Source of the DNA: Pseudomonas sp. MAG733B
GTDB taxonomy: Bacteria; Pseudomonadota; Gammaproteobacteria; Pseudomonadales; Pseudomonadaceae
Assembly (NCBI RefSeq): GCF_036884845.1
Contig: NZ_CP145732.1
Coordinates: 4,712,001-4,776,000, forward strand
Direction: 5' to 3'
DNA length: 64,000 nucleotides
The notes beneath the pieces were generated by a model, which did not search any database, was not told the DNA's origin, and saw only the letters and a list, made by a program, of their open reading frames with translations. Shown piece by piece: positions 51,116 through 60,756 of this stretch (position 1 is its first letter; each line of letters opens with the position of its first letter). A program made the position numbers and the translations under genes.

Positions 51116-52168
51116 ATGACAAAAAGCGATCAGCCACTGCACCATCCACCCTCCGCCAATGCGTTCTACGCGCCGACCTTGCTACCGGCCATCGAAGAGC
51201 TGCTGGCGCGCGGCGTTGACCGGGACAACATCGAAGCGCTGTTCCGGCGCAGCCTGTTCGAATTGCGCGCGCCATTCATGCGCGTGCCGCTGTTTCTGTC
51301 GCGGCGTTTCTGGTCGTTTGCCCTGGAGCAGACTGGCGACCCGTTGATCGGTCTGGCGGCGGGTCGACGCTTCGTCTCCACCGCCACCAATGGCCTGACC
51401 TACCTGTTCGATGTCGCCGCGTCGCTGGAAAGCGCCTGCGAGTATTTCGAACGTTTCTTCCCGTTTTTCAACGGGCATTTCCAGGCCAGGATCGTGCGCG
51501 GCGAGAACAGTGTCGAACTGCGTCTGCTCGACAGCGGCAGCGTCAAGGCTGTTGCACCGACCGCCGATTACATCCTCGTCAGTCTGTGCAGCATGCTGCG
51601 GCGAAAATTTCTCACCAGTGGCCTGGTGCGCGATCCGATCCTGGGCGTGGATATGGCCGGCGCCTGCATGGCCAATCCGCAGGACTATGAACAAGCGTTC
51701 CGCGCCCCCGTGCAGTGGCGGCAGGCGCAGCACACGATCCACCTCGACCCGCAACTGTTCGTCACCGCGCTGACACCCGGCAACCATGGCCTGGAACAGA
51801 CCTTGATCGAGTTGCTGGAACAGACCCGGCGCAACAGCGAACCGACCTTGCTGGAACAGATCAGCGACTACCTGATCGATGATCTCGCCGGGGCCAACTG
51901 GCAACAGTTCTGCGCCTCGCAGCACCTGATCGAACGCACCGCGGCGCGGCGCTTGAAAGCACTGGGCTGGAGTTTTTCCGAGTTGCTGGATGAGTATCGG
52001 CGCTGTCGGGCCGAGGATTTGTTGCAGGCCGCAGAGCTTGAGCTGGTGGAGATTTCCGACCGGTTGGGGTACAGCGATGTGCAGAGTTTCAACCGCGCGT
52101 GTTTGCGGTGGTTGGGGTGTGCGCCGGGAGTGTATCGGGCCAGATGTGGGCATCCTCAAAATGTGTAG
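51116..52168 (+). CDS. AraC-family transcriptional regulator (OruR/ArgR-like class)
   Basis: 350 residues, full length. An N-terminal Arabinose_bd-type domain (about 30-215; LLARGVDRDNIEALFRRSLFELRAP, GLTYLFDVAASLESACEYFERFF) is followed by an AraC HTH (about 250-345; WQQFCASQHLIERTAARRLKALGWSFSELLDEYR and EISDRLGYSDVQSFNRACLRWLG). The ATG at 51116 follows GCGGTGAG. It is divergent from the broken lysR. The regulated genes are not evident. Confidence 0.88.
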   Translation: MTKSDQPLHHPPSANAFYAPTLLPAIEELLARGVDRDNIEALFRRSLFELRAPFMRVPLFLSRRFWSFALEQTGDPLIGLAAGRRFVSTATNGLTYLFDVAASLESACEYFERFFPFFNGHFQARIVRGENSVELRLLDSGSVKAVAPTADYILVSLCSMLRRKFLTSGLVRDPILGVDMAGACMANPQDYEQAFRAPVQWRQAQHTIHLDPQLFVTALTPGNHGLEQTLIELLEQTRRNSEPTLLEQISDYLIDDLAGANWQQFCASQHLIERTAARRLKALGWSFSELLDEYRRCRAEDLLQAAELELVEISDRLGYSDVQSFNRACLRWLGCAPGVYRARCGHPQNV

Positions 52169-52208
52169 TGGCTGAGCCCGCGATGAGGCAGACCAGACTA
52201 CCAAAACC

Positions 52209-53906
52209 TCACTGCCCCACTGCCACACTGGCAGGCACCTCGGATGGCGTCACAATGCTGCCCAAATCGATATGCTTCCACTCCGGCTTCGCCCCCAACC
52301 GCGCATTGAATCGATAGTTGAACGTGAAGTCGTCCGCCGTCGGCACGCTCAACGGTTTTCCATACACCGCTTCCACACCCGCCAGGTCATACCCCATCAA
52401 CTGCAACAAGGTCGGAAAGATGTTGTAGTGACTGGAGCGATCCTTGTTGCCGGCCAGTTGTGCCTGCCAGTCGAGGGTCTTCAAGCCGCTGCCCTGGATC
52501 ACCACCAACGGCACCAACCCTTCCTCCTCCACCGGGTCGCCACCGCAATGGGTGTTCAAACCGGGATTGCCGCGTTCGTGCAAATCCTGGCCGTGATCCG
52601 AGGTGTAGATCAGCAAGGCGTTGTTCAGATTGGCCTGGGCAAACACCCGTGAAAAAAACTCGCCGACGTTCCACAGCAAGGTGTTTTTGTAGGCGTTGCG
52701 GTACAACAGCCAATCATCCGGCTGACCATTGAAACCGTTACGCTCACCGGTTTCCGCCACTTCCACGAACTGCCCGCGAGGCAGCGTCGGACGATAGGCC
52801 ATGAAGCCGTCCGGATACTTGTCGTGCACCGGGAAATGCGCGCCGACCTTGTTGATCACCACCAGTTGCGGCTGGTCGTCGTTGAGCAGCTCGATCAACT
52901 TCGCCGCTGCGGCCATGTCACGGTCGCGCACGCTGGTCTGGTCGAATTGCACGAACTCGTCGATGTCCCTTTTCTCGGTCTCGGTCATCAGGTTCTGCAA
53001 GTTGCCGCCGGTGCGCTGGCCATCGATGTAGACCGTGTGCAGGCCGGCCTTTTTCGCGTACTGCCAGATCGACGGCAGTGTGCTGTTGATCCGCACGTAG
53101 TCGGCGCGGGTGCCGCCATAGCGCAGGGTGACGTTGGTATCGACGCTGCAATTGGCGATCGAAGCGGCGTAGCCGTAGTTGAACATATCCACGCCGGGAT
53201 GCGGTTCCTTGAGATTGCTGTGCACACCGAACGGCGCATTGATGTCCAGGTAGTTGCCGGAAATGCTTTCGTCGATGATCAGCACAATATCGTGGTTCAC
53301 CGGTTGTGCGAGGCGCGCCAGGCTCACTGGCTCGCGCGGGCCGACGGTGTTGTGCAGGGACTCGTAGGCGAACAGGTTGAGGTAGGCCAACGGCGTGTAC
53401 ATCTGCGGTAACCCGCGCGCGCCCTCGCCCGCCCGTACGAACAGCACCGCACTGAGCAACAACACCCCCAACACCGGCGCCGCCACCAACAACGCTCCCG
53501 GCACCGGCGTTTGTCGACGCGGCTTGAGGCCGATGCCCAACAACAACGGCAATCCACCGAGCACACCGCCGATGATCGCATCGCGGTACTGGTACAGCGC
53601 CTCTTCGATGAAACCACCGGAATACACCAGCGAGACGAAACTGCTGTAGGTCAGGTAGTCAGCGGTGACCCGCGAATAAACATCAAAGAACACCGCCGAA
53701 CCAAACATTGCCAATGCGAAACAATGCCGAACAAGTGTCTGGCGAATGCTCGCCGCCATGAATAAAGCAATAGTCAGTACAACAAACATTCCGACAAATA
53801 ATAACAACGGGAAGCCAATTCCGATCGCGCTGATACGCCCAAAGTAATAGTCGTAATGGGTAATCAAATAGACAGCAATTAATATTTCTTTGAGATATCT
53901 AATCAT
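52209..53906 (-). CDS. Membrane-bound sulfatase-fold phosphoethanolamine-type transferase
   Basis: 565 residues. About five N-terminal membrane helices (to residue 155) anchor a periplasmic alkaline-phosphatase-fold domain. Its metal and nucleophile region is VLIIDESISGNYLDIN (about 208-222), with serine where EptA enzymes use threonine, and TSDHGQDLHERG supplies further metal ligands. Such enzymes add phosphoethanolamine or phosphoglycerol to lipid A, LPS core or glycans. Position next to a polysaccharide operon makes a glycan target possible, but the two are divergent. Start at 53906 follows GGAAAG. Confidence 0.85.
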   Translation of the reverse strand: MIRYLKEILIAVYLITHYDYYFGRISAIGIGFPLLLFVGMFVVLTIALFMAASIRQTLVRHCFALAMFGSAVFFDVYSRVTADYLTYSSFVSLVYSGGFIEEALYQYRDAIIGGVLGGLPLLLGIGLKPRRQTPVPGALLVAAPVLGVLLLSAVLFVRAGEGARGLPQMYTPLAYLNLFAYESLHNTVGPREPVSLARLAQPVNHDIVLIIDESISGNYLDINAPFGVHSNLKEPHPGVDMFNYGYAASIANCSVDTNVTLRYGGTRADYVRINSTLPSIWQYAKKAGLHTVYIDGQRTGGNLQNLMTETEKRDIDEFVQFDQTSVRDRDMAAAAKLIELLNDDQPQLVVINKVGAHFPVHDKYPDGFMAYRPTLPRGQFVEVAETGERNGFNGQPDDWLLYRNAYKNTLLWNVGEFFSRVFAQANLNNALLIYTSDHGQDLHERGNPGLNTHCGGDPVEEEGLVPLVVIQGSGLKTLDWQAQLAGNKDRSSHYNIFPTLLQLMGYDLAGVEAVYGKPLSVPTADDFTFNYRFNARLGAKPEWKHIDLGSIVTPSEVPASVAVGQ

Positions 53907-54296
53907 TAGCTTTCCGGTACTCGTTCTCGCGGGCGGCCAATAGTTTGTCGGCCATTTTTTGACACTAGCACCGGGCCATCAAAGCGCAAGAAATGGCGCA
54001 AATGAGAAGAAAGCGTCAAAAAAAAAACGTCTCAAATCTGACACACTCAAGTGCCTATAAGCCTTGAATTTAAAGCCCTACGACCGTTTATCGCTTTCTC
54101 GAAAATCTTCTCGATGCCGCAAAAATCCGTCAAAGCGAGCAGGGGCAAGCTCTTGATGGCAATTGGCCCCCCAAAACCGGGGGTGTCTTACTCTTTTAAC
54201 ATGTCATTTTGCTGACACGGTTTGCCAAGGCTGGGCTATACCCCTTTTGACAGTCCCATTTCTGATCTTTCCAGCGAACTTACGAGGCACGCCAAT
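53907..54296. other. 390-base promoter and leader region of the polysaccharide operon
   Basis: AT-richer than its surroundings, with an A-run (AAAAAAAAAA at about 54021) between the divergent transferase and the ugd operon. A CCCCC-N6-GGGGG hairpin at 54168-54183 lies about 110 bases before ugd. I found no JUMPstart/ops element and no clear sigma-54 or AlgU-type promoter by eye. Confidence 0.5.
54168..54198 (+). terminator. GC hairpin in the ugd leader, possible attenuator
   Basis: CCCCC (54168-54172) and GGGGG (54179-54183) around AAAACC, followed by TGTCTTACTCTTTT. The tail is T-rich but interrupted, so termination would be weak; it may attenuate the operon. Confidence 0.3.
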
Positions 54297-55649
54297 ATGG
54301 ACGTGAGCGTATTTGGTACGGGCTATGTTGGCCTGATACAAGCAGCGGCACTGGCCGATGTCGGACATCGTGTCTTATGTGTCGACATTGATCCGAACAA
54401 GATCAAGCAGTTGCAACAAGCTGTTCCACCAATTAGTGAACCGGGCCTGTCCGGAACGCTGGAAGAGAACATCAAGGCCGGTCGGTTGCTCTTCTCCACC
54501 CAGGCCAGCGATGCCGTCGAACACGCCGAGTTGATCTTCATCGCCGTCGGCACACCCGCCGATGAGGACGGTTCCGCTGACTTGACCCATGTGCTGAATG
54601 TGGCCCGGCAGATCGCCAGCTACATGGAGGCCGACCGCACCCTGATCATCAAGTCCACCGTGCCGGTCGGCACCGCCGACCAGGTCGCCGCCACCGCTCT
54701 CAAGGAATTGCAGCGCCGGGACAAAAACGCGCTGAGGGTGCGGGTGGTGTCCAACCCCGAATTTCTCAAGGAAGGCAGTGCCTTGGCCGACTGCATGCGG
54801 CCAGACCGGATCATTGTCGGCACCGATGATGACGAAGCCCGCAGTCAGATGAGCGAGCTGTACGCGCCCTTCTGCCGCAATCATGAAAAGCTGATGTTCA
54901 TGGACAACCGCAGCGCCGAGCTGACCAAGTACGCAGCGAACGCGATGCTCGCCACACGCATTAGTTTCATGAACGAACTGGCCAACCTCACCGAGCTGCT
55001 CGGCGCCGACATCGAAGCCGTGCGCAAAGGTATCGGTTCGGACCCGCGCATCGGCTACCACTTCATCTATCCCGGTTGCGGTTTCGGCGGCTCGTGCTTC
55101 CCCAAGGATCTGCGTGCCCTGCTGCACACCGCCGAACACAACGGCATGCCGTTGCGCCTGTTGCGCAGCGTCACCGATGTCAACGACAGCCAGCGCCACA
55201 TTCTATTCAGCAAGCTCAAGGCGCAGTTCCCGCAAGGGTTGGCCGGCAAGTCCATCGCGATCTGGGGCCTGGCGTTCAAGCCCAACACCGATGACATGCG
55301 CGAAGCGCCCAGCCGTTACCTGATGGATGCGCTGTGGGCCGAAGGCGCCAGCGTGCAGGCCTACGACCCGGAAGCGATGTCCGAATGCCGGCGCCTCTAC
55401 GGCTACCGCAACGACCTGCACCTGTGCGCCACCCGCGACGACACCCTGGAAGATGCCGATGCGCTGGTGATCTGCACCGAATGGAAGAACTTCCGCGTGG
55501 TCGACTTCGACCTGCTGGCGAGCAAACTGCGTTCACGGGTGATCATCGACGGGCGCAACCTGTACAACCCCGAACACGTGGCAGCGGCCGGCCTGCACTA
55601 CAGCGGCATCGGCTTGCGTCACGTCGTACCCGAGGCGCCGCGCCCATGA
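54297..55649 (+). CDS. ugd: UDP-glucose 6-dehydrogenase
   Basis: 450 residues from the ATG at 54297, where the Rossmann motif begins (VSVFGTGYVGLIQAAALAD). The catalytic cysteine is C267 in GCGFGGSCFPKD, with the conserved K211 in ELTKYAANAMLATRISFMNE. It oxidises UDP-glucose twice to UDP-glucuronate, using NAD. First gene of the polysaccharide operon; its stop overlaps the next start (ATGA). GAGG lies 11 bases upstream of the start. The open frame continues upstream to 54222 without support. Confidence 0.95.
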   Translation: MDVSVFGTGYVGLIQAAALADVGHRVLCVDIDPNKIKQLQQAVPPISEPGLSGTLEENIKAGRLLFSTQASDAVEHAELIFIAVGTPADEDGSADLTHVLNVARQIASYMEADRTLIIKSTVPVGTADQVAATALKELQRRDKNALRVRVVSNPEFLKEGSALADCMRPDRIIVGTDDDEARSQMSELYAPFCRNHEKLMFMDNRSAELTKYAANAMLATRISFMNELANLTELLGADIEAVRKGIGSDPRIGYHFIYPGCGFGGSCFPKDLRALLHTAEHNGMPLRLLRSVTDVNDSQRHILFSKLKAQFPQGLAGKSIAIWGLAFKPNTDDMREAPSRYLMDALWAEGASVQAYDPEAMSECRRLYGYRNDLHLCATRDDTLEDADALVICTEWKNFRVVDFDLLASKLRSRVIIDGRNLYNPEHVAAAGLHYSGIGLRHVVPEAPRP

Positions 55650-56707
55650 AGATTCTCGTGACCGGAGCCGCCGGATTCATTGGTGCCCATTGTGTGTTGC
55701 GGCTGTTGCGCGACGGGCATCAGGTGGTCGGCCTGGATAATTTCAACGACTACTACGACCCGCAACTCAAGCACGATCGCGTGCGTTGGGTGCAGGAGCA
55801 GGTCGGCCATTTCCAGCTCGCAACGGTTGACCTGGCCGATGCCCCGGCCATCGAGACCCTGTTTGCCCGTGAACAACCCGAAGTGGTGATCAACCTCGCG
55901 GCCCAGGCCGGGGTGCGTTACTCGCTGGACAATCCCCGGGCCTACCTCGACAGCAATCTGAGCGGTTTTCTGAACATCCTCGAAAGCTGCCGTCATCACC
56001 CGGTCAAGCATCTGATCTACGCCTCATCCAGTTCGGTGTACGGCGCCAACCAGCACACGCCCTACTCCGTGCAGGACGGCGTTGATCACCCGCTGTCGCT
56101 GTACGCCGCGACCAAGAAAGCCAATGAACTGATGGCCCACAGTTACAGCCATCTGTTCGGCATTCCCTGCACCGGCCTGCGTTTTTTCACGGTGTACGGT
56201 CCCTGGGGCCGGCCCGACATGTCGCCGATCCAGTTCGCCCGGGCGATTGCCGAGGGGCGGCCGCTGAAGCTGTTCAACTACGGCGAGCATCAACGGGACT
56301 TCACCTACATCGACGACATCATCGAAAGCATCGCCCGCCTGATCGACCGCGCGCCGCAAGCCAACCCTGAATGGGACCGTGAACAACCGGCCCCGGCCAG
56401 CAGCATGGCGCCCTGGCAGATCTTCAACATCGGCGGCCAGCACCCGGTGGAACTCAAGGCCTACCTGGCGTTGCTGGAAAAACACCTGGGGCAAAAAGCC
56501 CTGGTCGAGTTGCTGCCACTGCAACCCGGCGATGTGCTCAACACCTGCGCCGATGCCAGCGACCTGGCCCGCGCCACCGGTTTCCAGCCACGTATCGAGC
56601 TGGATGAAGGACTCGGGCGGTTCATCGCCTGGTTCCGCGATTACTACCCACTGCCTATCGCCCATGCGCCGCTCGCGGCTGAATTACAGCGGAGGACTGC
56701 CCAATGA
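55646..56707 (+). CDS. UDP-glucuronate 4-epimerase-like NAD-dependent epimerase
   Basis: 353 residues of the extended SDR family. NAD-binding GAAGFIG at 7-13, catalytic Y153xxxK157 (YAATK) and a serine pair in YASSSSVYG. FTVYGPWGRPDMSPIQFARAI is the typical substrate loop of UDP-glucuronate 4-epimerases, which make UDP-galacturonate. The preceding gene supplies UDP-glucuronate, which supports this reading. ATGA overlaps link it to both neighbours. Confidence 0.88.
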   Translation: MKILVTGAAGFIGAHCVLRLLRDGHQVVGLDNFNDYYDPQLKHDRVRWVQEQVGHFQLATVDLADAPAIETLFAREQPEVVINLAAQAGVRYSLDNPRAYLDSNLSGFLNILESCRHHPVKHLIYASSSSVYGANQHTPYSVQDGVDHPLSLYAATKKANELMAHSYSHLFGIPCTGLRFFTVYGPWGRPDMSPIQFARAIAEGRPLKLFNYGEHQRDFTYIDDIIESIARLIDRAPQANPEWDREQPAPASSMAPWQIFNIGGQHPVELKAYLALLEKHLGQKALVELLPLQPGDVLNTCADASDLARATGFQPRIELDEGLGRFIAWFRDYYPLPIAHAPLAAELQRRTAQ

Positions 56708-57450
56708 CAGGACATGAAAAAGGTGTACCGATCCAACAGCTACGCCGTGACAAACGCATGGACCCCGAACACCGGATGCGCCTCGACGCGGCGATCCATA
56801 TGCAGGGGCGCGGCTGGGTGACGGGCCGGGACGGCGGCCGGCCATGGACGTTGTCGCGAACCAATCGCGTGCTCGCCTGCGTCGGTGCACTGATGATTCT
56901 GCTGCTGATTTCTCCGGTCCTGCTGGGCCTGGCACTGGCCATCAAGCTCACCAGCCCGGGTCCGGTGATGTTCGTGCAAAAGCGCACCGGTTACCGCGGT
57001 CGCATGTTCGGCATGTACAAGTTCCGCACCATGGTCGCCAACGCCGAAGAGCTCAAGGAGTCCCTGCGGCATCTGAACAAACACGGAAAGGACGCCATCG
57101 ATTTCAAGATCGACAAGGACCCGCGCATCACCGGCATCGGCGGTTTCCTGCGGCGCACCAGCCTCGACGAACTGCCGAATCTGATCAACGTAGTGACCGG
57201 TGACATGCGCCTGGTAGGCCCGCGGCCCACCTCGTTCAACGCCTATCGCTACAAGGACAATCACCTCGCGCGCCTGAGCATCTACCCCGGCATGACCGGC
57301 CTCTGGCAGATCTCCGGGCGCAGCAACATCGACTTCGACCAGCGCGTTGAGTTGGACCTCAGCTATATCGCCGAGCAGAGCCTGCTGCTTGATCTGAAGA
57401 TCCTGTTGAAAACCCCCTTCAAAGTATTCAGCGGCCACGGAGCAAGCTAA
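56704..57450 (+). CDS. Polyprenyl-phosphate sugar-1-phosphate transferase (initiating sugar transferase)
   Basis: 248 residues. One hydrophobic segment (about 60-82) leads into the bacterial sugar-transferase core: YKFRTM, RRTSLDELPNLINVVTGDMRLVGPRP, and PGMTGLWQISGRS. It transfers a sugar phosphate from a UDP-sugar to undecaprenyl phosphate, starting each repeat unit. The N-terminal CoA-like membrane domain of WcaJ is absent, so it is a minimal WbaP/CpsE-C type. Overlaps both neighbours (ATGA before, TAATG after). The first sugar cannot be deduced. Confidence 0.92.
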   Translation: MTGHEKGVPIQQLRRDKRMDPEHRMRLDAAIHMQGRGWVTGRDGGRPWTLSRTNRVLACVGALMILLLISPVLLGLALAIKLTSPGPVMFVQKRTGYRGRMFGMYKFRTMVANAEELKESLRHLNKHGKDAIDFKIDKDPRITGIGGFLRRTSLDELPNLINVVTGDMRLVGPRPTSFNAYRYKDNHLARLSIYPGMTGLWQISGRSNIDFDQRVELDLSYIAEQSLLLDLKILLKTPFKVFSGHGAS

Positions 57451-58097
57451 TGGACGGTTCAACTGCAAAGAGTCTCAGCATCGCCAACCCGAGCGAGTCC
57501 AACCTCGCCTCGACCGTGCTCGATCAGGATGTGCGCATTCTGTTCATGACCGCCGCCAACCCCGGCGCAGGCACGACCACCAGTGCCCTGGCACTGGCCA
57601 GCCAACTGGCACAAATGAGCAGCGGCCAAGTGCTGCTGGTGGACAGCAGCCAGTCCTCGACCAACCTCACCCATCAGCTCGGGCTGACCAAGGAGCGCGG
57701 TTTTCGCGACCTGCTGTTCAACACCCAGAGCCCGCCGCTGTTGCAGGACTGCGTGGTGGACGTGTCCAGCCTGCCCTTTCACGTGTTGCCGTATGGGCGT
57801 TTTTCCCGCGGCAGCGAACACCTGACACCGGAGCGCCTGAGCCCGTTGCTCGACCAGCTCGGCAGCCGTTATCGCTTCGTGGTGATTGACGGCGACGCGG
57901 TGTATTCGGCCGCCGACACCCTGGTCATCAGTACTCAGGTGGACGGCGTGATCATGGTCGTGCGCTCCGAAGACACCCGCTGGGAAGTGGCCCAGGCCGC
58001 GGTCCAGCGCCTGACCCAGGCCGGCGCGAAACTGGTCGGCAGCGTGTTCAACCGGCGTAAGTACTACATGCCCAAGTGGCTCTACAAAAACCTGTAA
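57450..58097 (+). CDS. CpsD/BY-kinase-like ATPase with degenerate Walker A
   Basis: 215 residues of the ParA/MinD-like fold used by bacterial tyrosine kinases. The Walker A region reads ANPGAGTTTSALALA (36-50), with threonine where the essential lysine should be. The A' strand is VLLVDSSQS instead of the usual D-x-D, and the Walker B strand is FVVIDGDAV. The last 13 residues hold three tyrosines (RRKYYMPKWLYKNL). ATP hydrolysis and autophosphorylation are therefore doubtful, and a regulatory or scaffold role beside the Wzz-like protein is likely. It starts one base into the previous stop (TAATG). Confidence 0.8.
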   Translation: MDGSTAKSLSIANPSESNLASTVLDQDVRILFMTAANPGAGTTTSALALASQLAQMSSGQVLLVDSSQSSTNLTHQLGLTKERGFRDLLFNTQSPPLLQDCVVDVSSLPFHVLPYGRFSRGSEHLTPERLSPLLDQLGSRYRFVVIDGDAVYSAADTLVISTQVDGVIMVVRSEDTRWEVAQAAVQRLTQAGAKLVGSVFNRRKYYMPKWLYKNL

Positions 58098-58120
58098 GCA
58101 AACGCAAAAAGGATGACGCC

Positions 58121-59146
58121 ATGAACGCCAAGATGCTTGTCCTGCTGTTGCTGCCGCTTGCAGGTTGCACCAGCACTTCCGAAACCCAGAACATGCCGGT
58201 GAATATCCTCACGGCCTCACCGGCCAACGCCCAGGCCACCGACATGCCCAAGGTCGAACAGACCTTGCGTCCGCAGGATGTGCTGGACGTGATCTTCCAC
58301 ATCAGCACCAGTGGCTCGGATGCCTACCGCATCCAGTCCGGTGACCAGGTCGGCCTGAACTTCACCGCCGCCAGCCAGCTCAACGGCAATCAACTGGTGC
58401 TGCCGGACGGCAGCATCGAACTGCCGGGCGCCAACACCTCGGTGAAAATCGCCGGGCTGACCAGCGACGAAGCACGTACCGAAATCCAGCGCGCCTACAA
58501 CCGCAAAGCCTTGTTCCAGCCCAACCGCAATCAGCTGAGCGTGCAGATCATCAGTCCGCTGACCAACGAGCAAAACATGAAAAGCGCGTTGAATCACCCG
58601 GCCACCGGCATGAGCCGCGAGATCACCGTGGGCACCGACGGCTACGCGAGTTTCCCGGAAATCGGCGCCGTGCCGCTGCAAGGCATGACCGTCAATCAAC
58701 TGGAAGCCTTCCTCAATAAAAAGTACGCGCAACTGCCGGGACGGATGACCGTCGACGTGCTGCTCAAATCCACCGCGGGCAACGAAATCTACGTGCTTGG
58801 CGAGGTTGGCCAACCGGGTTCCTACCCGATCCGCCGTCCGGTCTCGGTGCTCGAAGCCCTGACCCTGGCCCGTGGTTCCAACGTCAAGGCGCGCCTGGAT
58901 TCAGTGGTGATCATGCGGCGCAACGGCAATCAGGTTGAAGCCCGTCGCTACGACGTGGAAAAAGCCCTGGCCGGCGATGCCTCGCAGATCGCCTACCTGC
59001 AACCGGACGACATGCTCTATGTGCCCAAGACCAAACTGGCCAGCGCCGGTGAACTCGCACGGCAACTGGCGGATGTGGTGCTGTTCCAGGGTGTGGGCTT
59101 CAGCTTCGGCTACCGCGTCGACAACAAAGACAGTGACAGCAACTAA
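58121..59146 (+). CDS. Outer-membrane polysaccharide export lipoprotein (OPX/Wza-like)
   Basis: 341 residues from the ATG at 58121, after AAAAAGGATG. Lipobox LPLAGC gives lipidation at C16. A Poly_export domain spans about 65-195 (YRIQSGDQVGLNFTA, LVLPDGSIELPG, VGTDGYASFPEIGAVPLQGMTVNQLEAFL), then an SLBB domain (about 215-275; IYVLGEVGQPGSYPI, VLEALTLARG). The polysaccharide-export signature appears twice, as if the domain were duplicated. Forms the outer-membrane exit for the polymer. The C-terminus lacks a long amphipathic helix. Confidence 0.9.
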   Translation: MNAKMLVLLLLPLAGCTSTSETQNMPVNILTASPANAQATDMPKVEQTLRPQDVLDVIFHISTSGSDAYRIQSGDQVGLNFTAASQLNGNQLVLPDGSIELPGANTSVKIAGLTSDEARTEIQRAYNRKALFQPNRNQLSVQIISPLTNEQNMKSALNHPATGMSREITVGTDGYASFPEIGAVPLQGMTVNQLEAFLNKKYAQLPGRMTVDVLLKSTAGNEIYVLGEVGQPGSYPIRRPVSVLEALTLARGSNVKARLDSVVIMRRNGNQVEARRYDVEKALAGDASQIAYLQPDDMLYVPKTKLASAGELARQLADVVLFQGVGFSFGYRVDNKDSDSN

Positions 59147-59163
59147 CTCTCAGGTGATCTGAC

Positions 59164-60756
59164 ATGAATCCAAAGGAAAACTACCTGCACGAGTTCTTCA
59201 GGATCTTCTTCGCCAACAAGCAGTTGGTGAAGCGCATATTCCTGATCTTTGCGGTGATCGCTCTGGTGCTGCCACTGGTGCTCAAGCAAAGCTTCGACAT
59301 CACCGCCCAGGTGATCGTGCAGTCGAAAAAACTCTCACAGGGCGACGCCACCACGTCGCTGAATCAGGAAAACGCGCAGTTCATTCCGCCGTCACTGGCC
59401 GACATGGAAACCGAGAGCAACATCCTGCGCTCACCGGCGCTGATTCGGCAGACCATCAGCGAGCAGCGGGACAAGGGCGAATACAGCCCGCCTCCCGGCA
59501 TGCTCAACAAACTGCTGGCGCAACCGTTCAAGAAGTACGTCAGCACACCGCTGCGTGAGAACGTGATCAACCCGATGAAATCGGCGCTGGGCATGGAAAC
59601 CGATCCAGTGCGCGACACCACGCTCGATGGCTTGACCCAACAAGCCATCGACAGCCTGAAGATCGAAACCCTTCCGGGTTCCAACGTGATCTCGATCATC
59701 TACAGCTTCCCCGATCCGGCCCAGGGCACCAAGTTCGTCGCCGCGCTGCTGCAAAACTACCTGGTCAGCCGTCAGGCGCTGCAATCGATCGACTTGCCGC
59801 AGAGCTTCTACGAAACCAAGAAGATGCAGTATCAGGTGCGCCTCGATGGCCTGGAAGGCAATCGGCAGGATCTGCTGGGCGCTATCGGCGCGTCCGATCC
59901 CAAGGAAGAGATTACCTTCCGCCTGAACGCGATCAACACCGAGGAGCAAGCGCTCAACCTGTACCGCGACCGCTTGCTGCAAAGCCAACGCTGGCTCGAC
60001 TACCTGAAAACCAGCCTGGCCGCCGCCAGCAATTCCAAGCTCAATGACTACACCTTCCCCTACACCTTCACCACCACCGTGGACAACGTTGCCTTCGAAG
60101 ACCGTGAGATCAAACAGATGGGTGAAGCGCTGACCACACAAGTCAGCCGCTACATGAACGACCTCGCAATCTTCCAGCCAAGCAGTGAGCCGATGCTGCT
60201 GACCCGCGAGCAAATCGCCCGCACCCGCCAGCAGTTCTTGAAAGTGGTGAGCAACCGGATTCAGGAGCGCACCAACGACCTGGCGATTGTCAGTTCGGTG
60301 ATCGACCAGAAAACCGCGCGCATTGCCGAGTTCAAGAACCGCATCCACCAGTTGCAGGAAACCCAGAGCAAGCTGCGCCAGGTAGACACCGAGATCGACG
60401 CCTTGCACGCGGCCTTCTCCACCTACGCCCAGCGCTTTGCCGAAAGCAGCACAGCCCGTTCGCTGGACAATGACCTGTCCAACGCCCGGGTCCTGAGCCC
60501 GCCGTTCGAGCCGACCGAAGCGGCGTTTCCCAAACCGCTGCTGATCATTCCGTTCGGCTTGTTCACCGGTTTGTTGCTGGCGATTGCCTTCGTCTACGTG
60601 CGTGAGTTCTTCGATCATCGCTTCAAGCATCCTGCGCAAATCACCCACGAACTGGGCCTGCCGGTGCTGCTGGTGATCAACGATCAAAACGTGGAGCCGA
60701 GCAATCCACACCGGAACTGGAGCGTGCCGAGCTTCGTCCATTGGGTGCGCAATTGA
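59164..60756 (+). CDS. Wzz-type polysaccharide co-polymerase (chain-length determinant)
   Basis: 530 residues. A first membrane helix at about 24-42 and a second at about 458-478 bracket a large periplasmic domain with long predicted coiled coil (about 215-250 and 365-430; LQETQSKLRQVDTEID). A short cytoplasmic tail carries no kinase. Together with the separate degenerate ATPase this resembles the split CpsC/CpsD arrangement rather than a fused Wzc. The ribosome site is AGGTGATCTGAC before the ATG. Confidence 0.88.
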   Translation: MNPKENYLHEFFRIFFANKQLVKRIFLIFAVIALVLPLVLKQSFDITAQVIVQSKKLSQGDATTSLNQENAQFIPPSLADMETESNILRSPALIRQTISEQRDKGEYSPPPGMLNKLLAQPFKKYVSTPLRENVINPMKSALGMETDPVRDTTLDGLTQQAIDSLKIETLPGSNVISIIYSFPDPAQGTKFVAALLQNYLVSRQALQSIDLPQSFYETKKMQYQVRLDGLEGNRQDLLGAIGASDPKEEITFRLNAINTEEQALNLYRDRLLQSQRWLDYLKTSLAAASNSKLNDYTFPYTFTTTVDNVAFEDREIKQMGEALTTQVSRYMNDLAIFQPSSEPMLLTREQIARTRQQFLKVVSNRIQERTNDLAIVSSVIDQKTARIAEFKNRIHQLQETQSKLRQVDTEIDALHAAFSTYAQRFAESSTARSLDNDLSNARVLSPPFEPTEAAFPKPLLIIPFGLFTGLLLAIAFVYVREFFDHRFKHPAQITHELGLPVLLVINDQNVEPSNPHRNWSVPSFVHWVRN

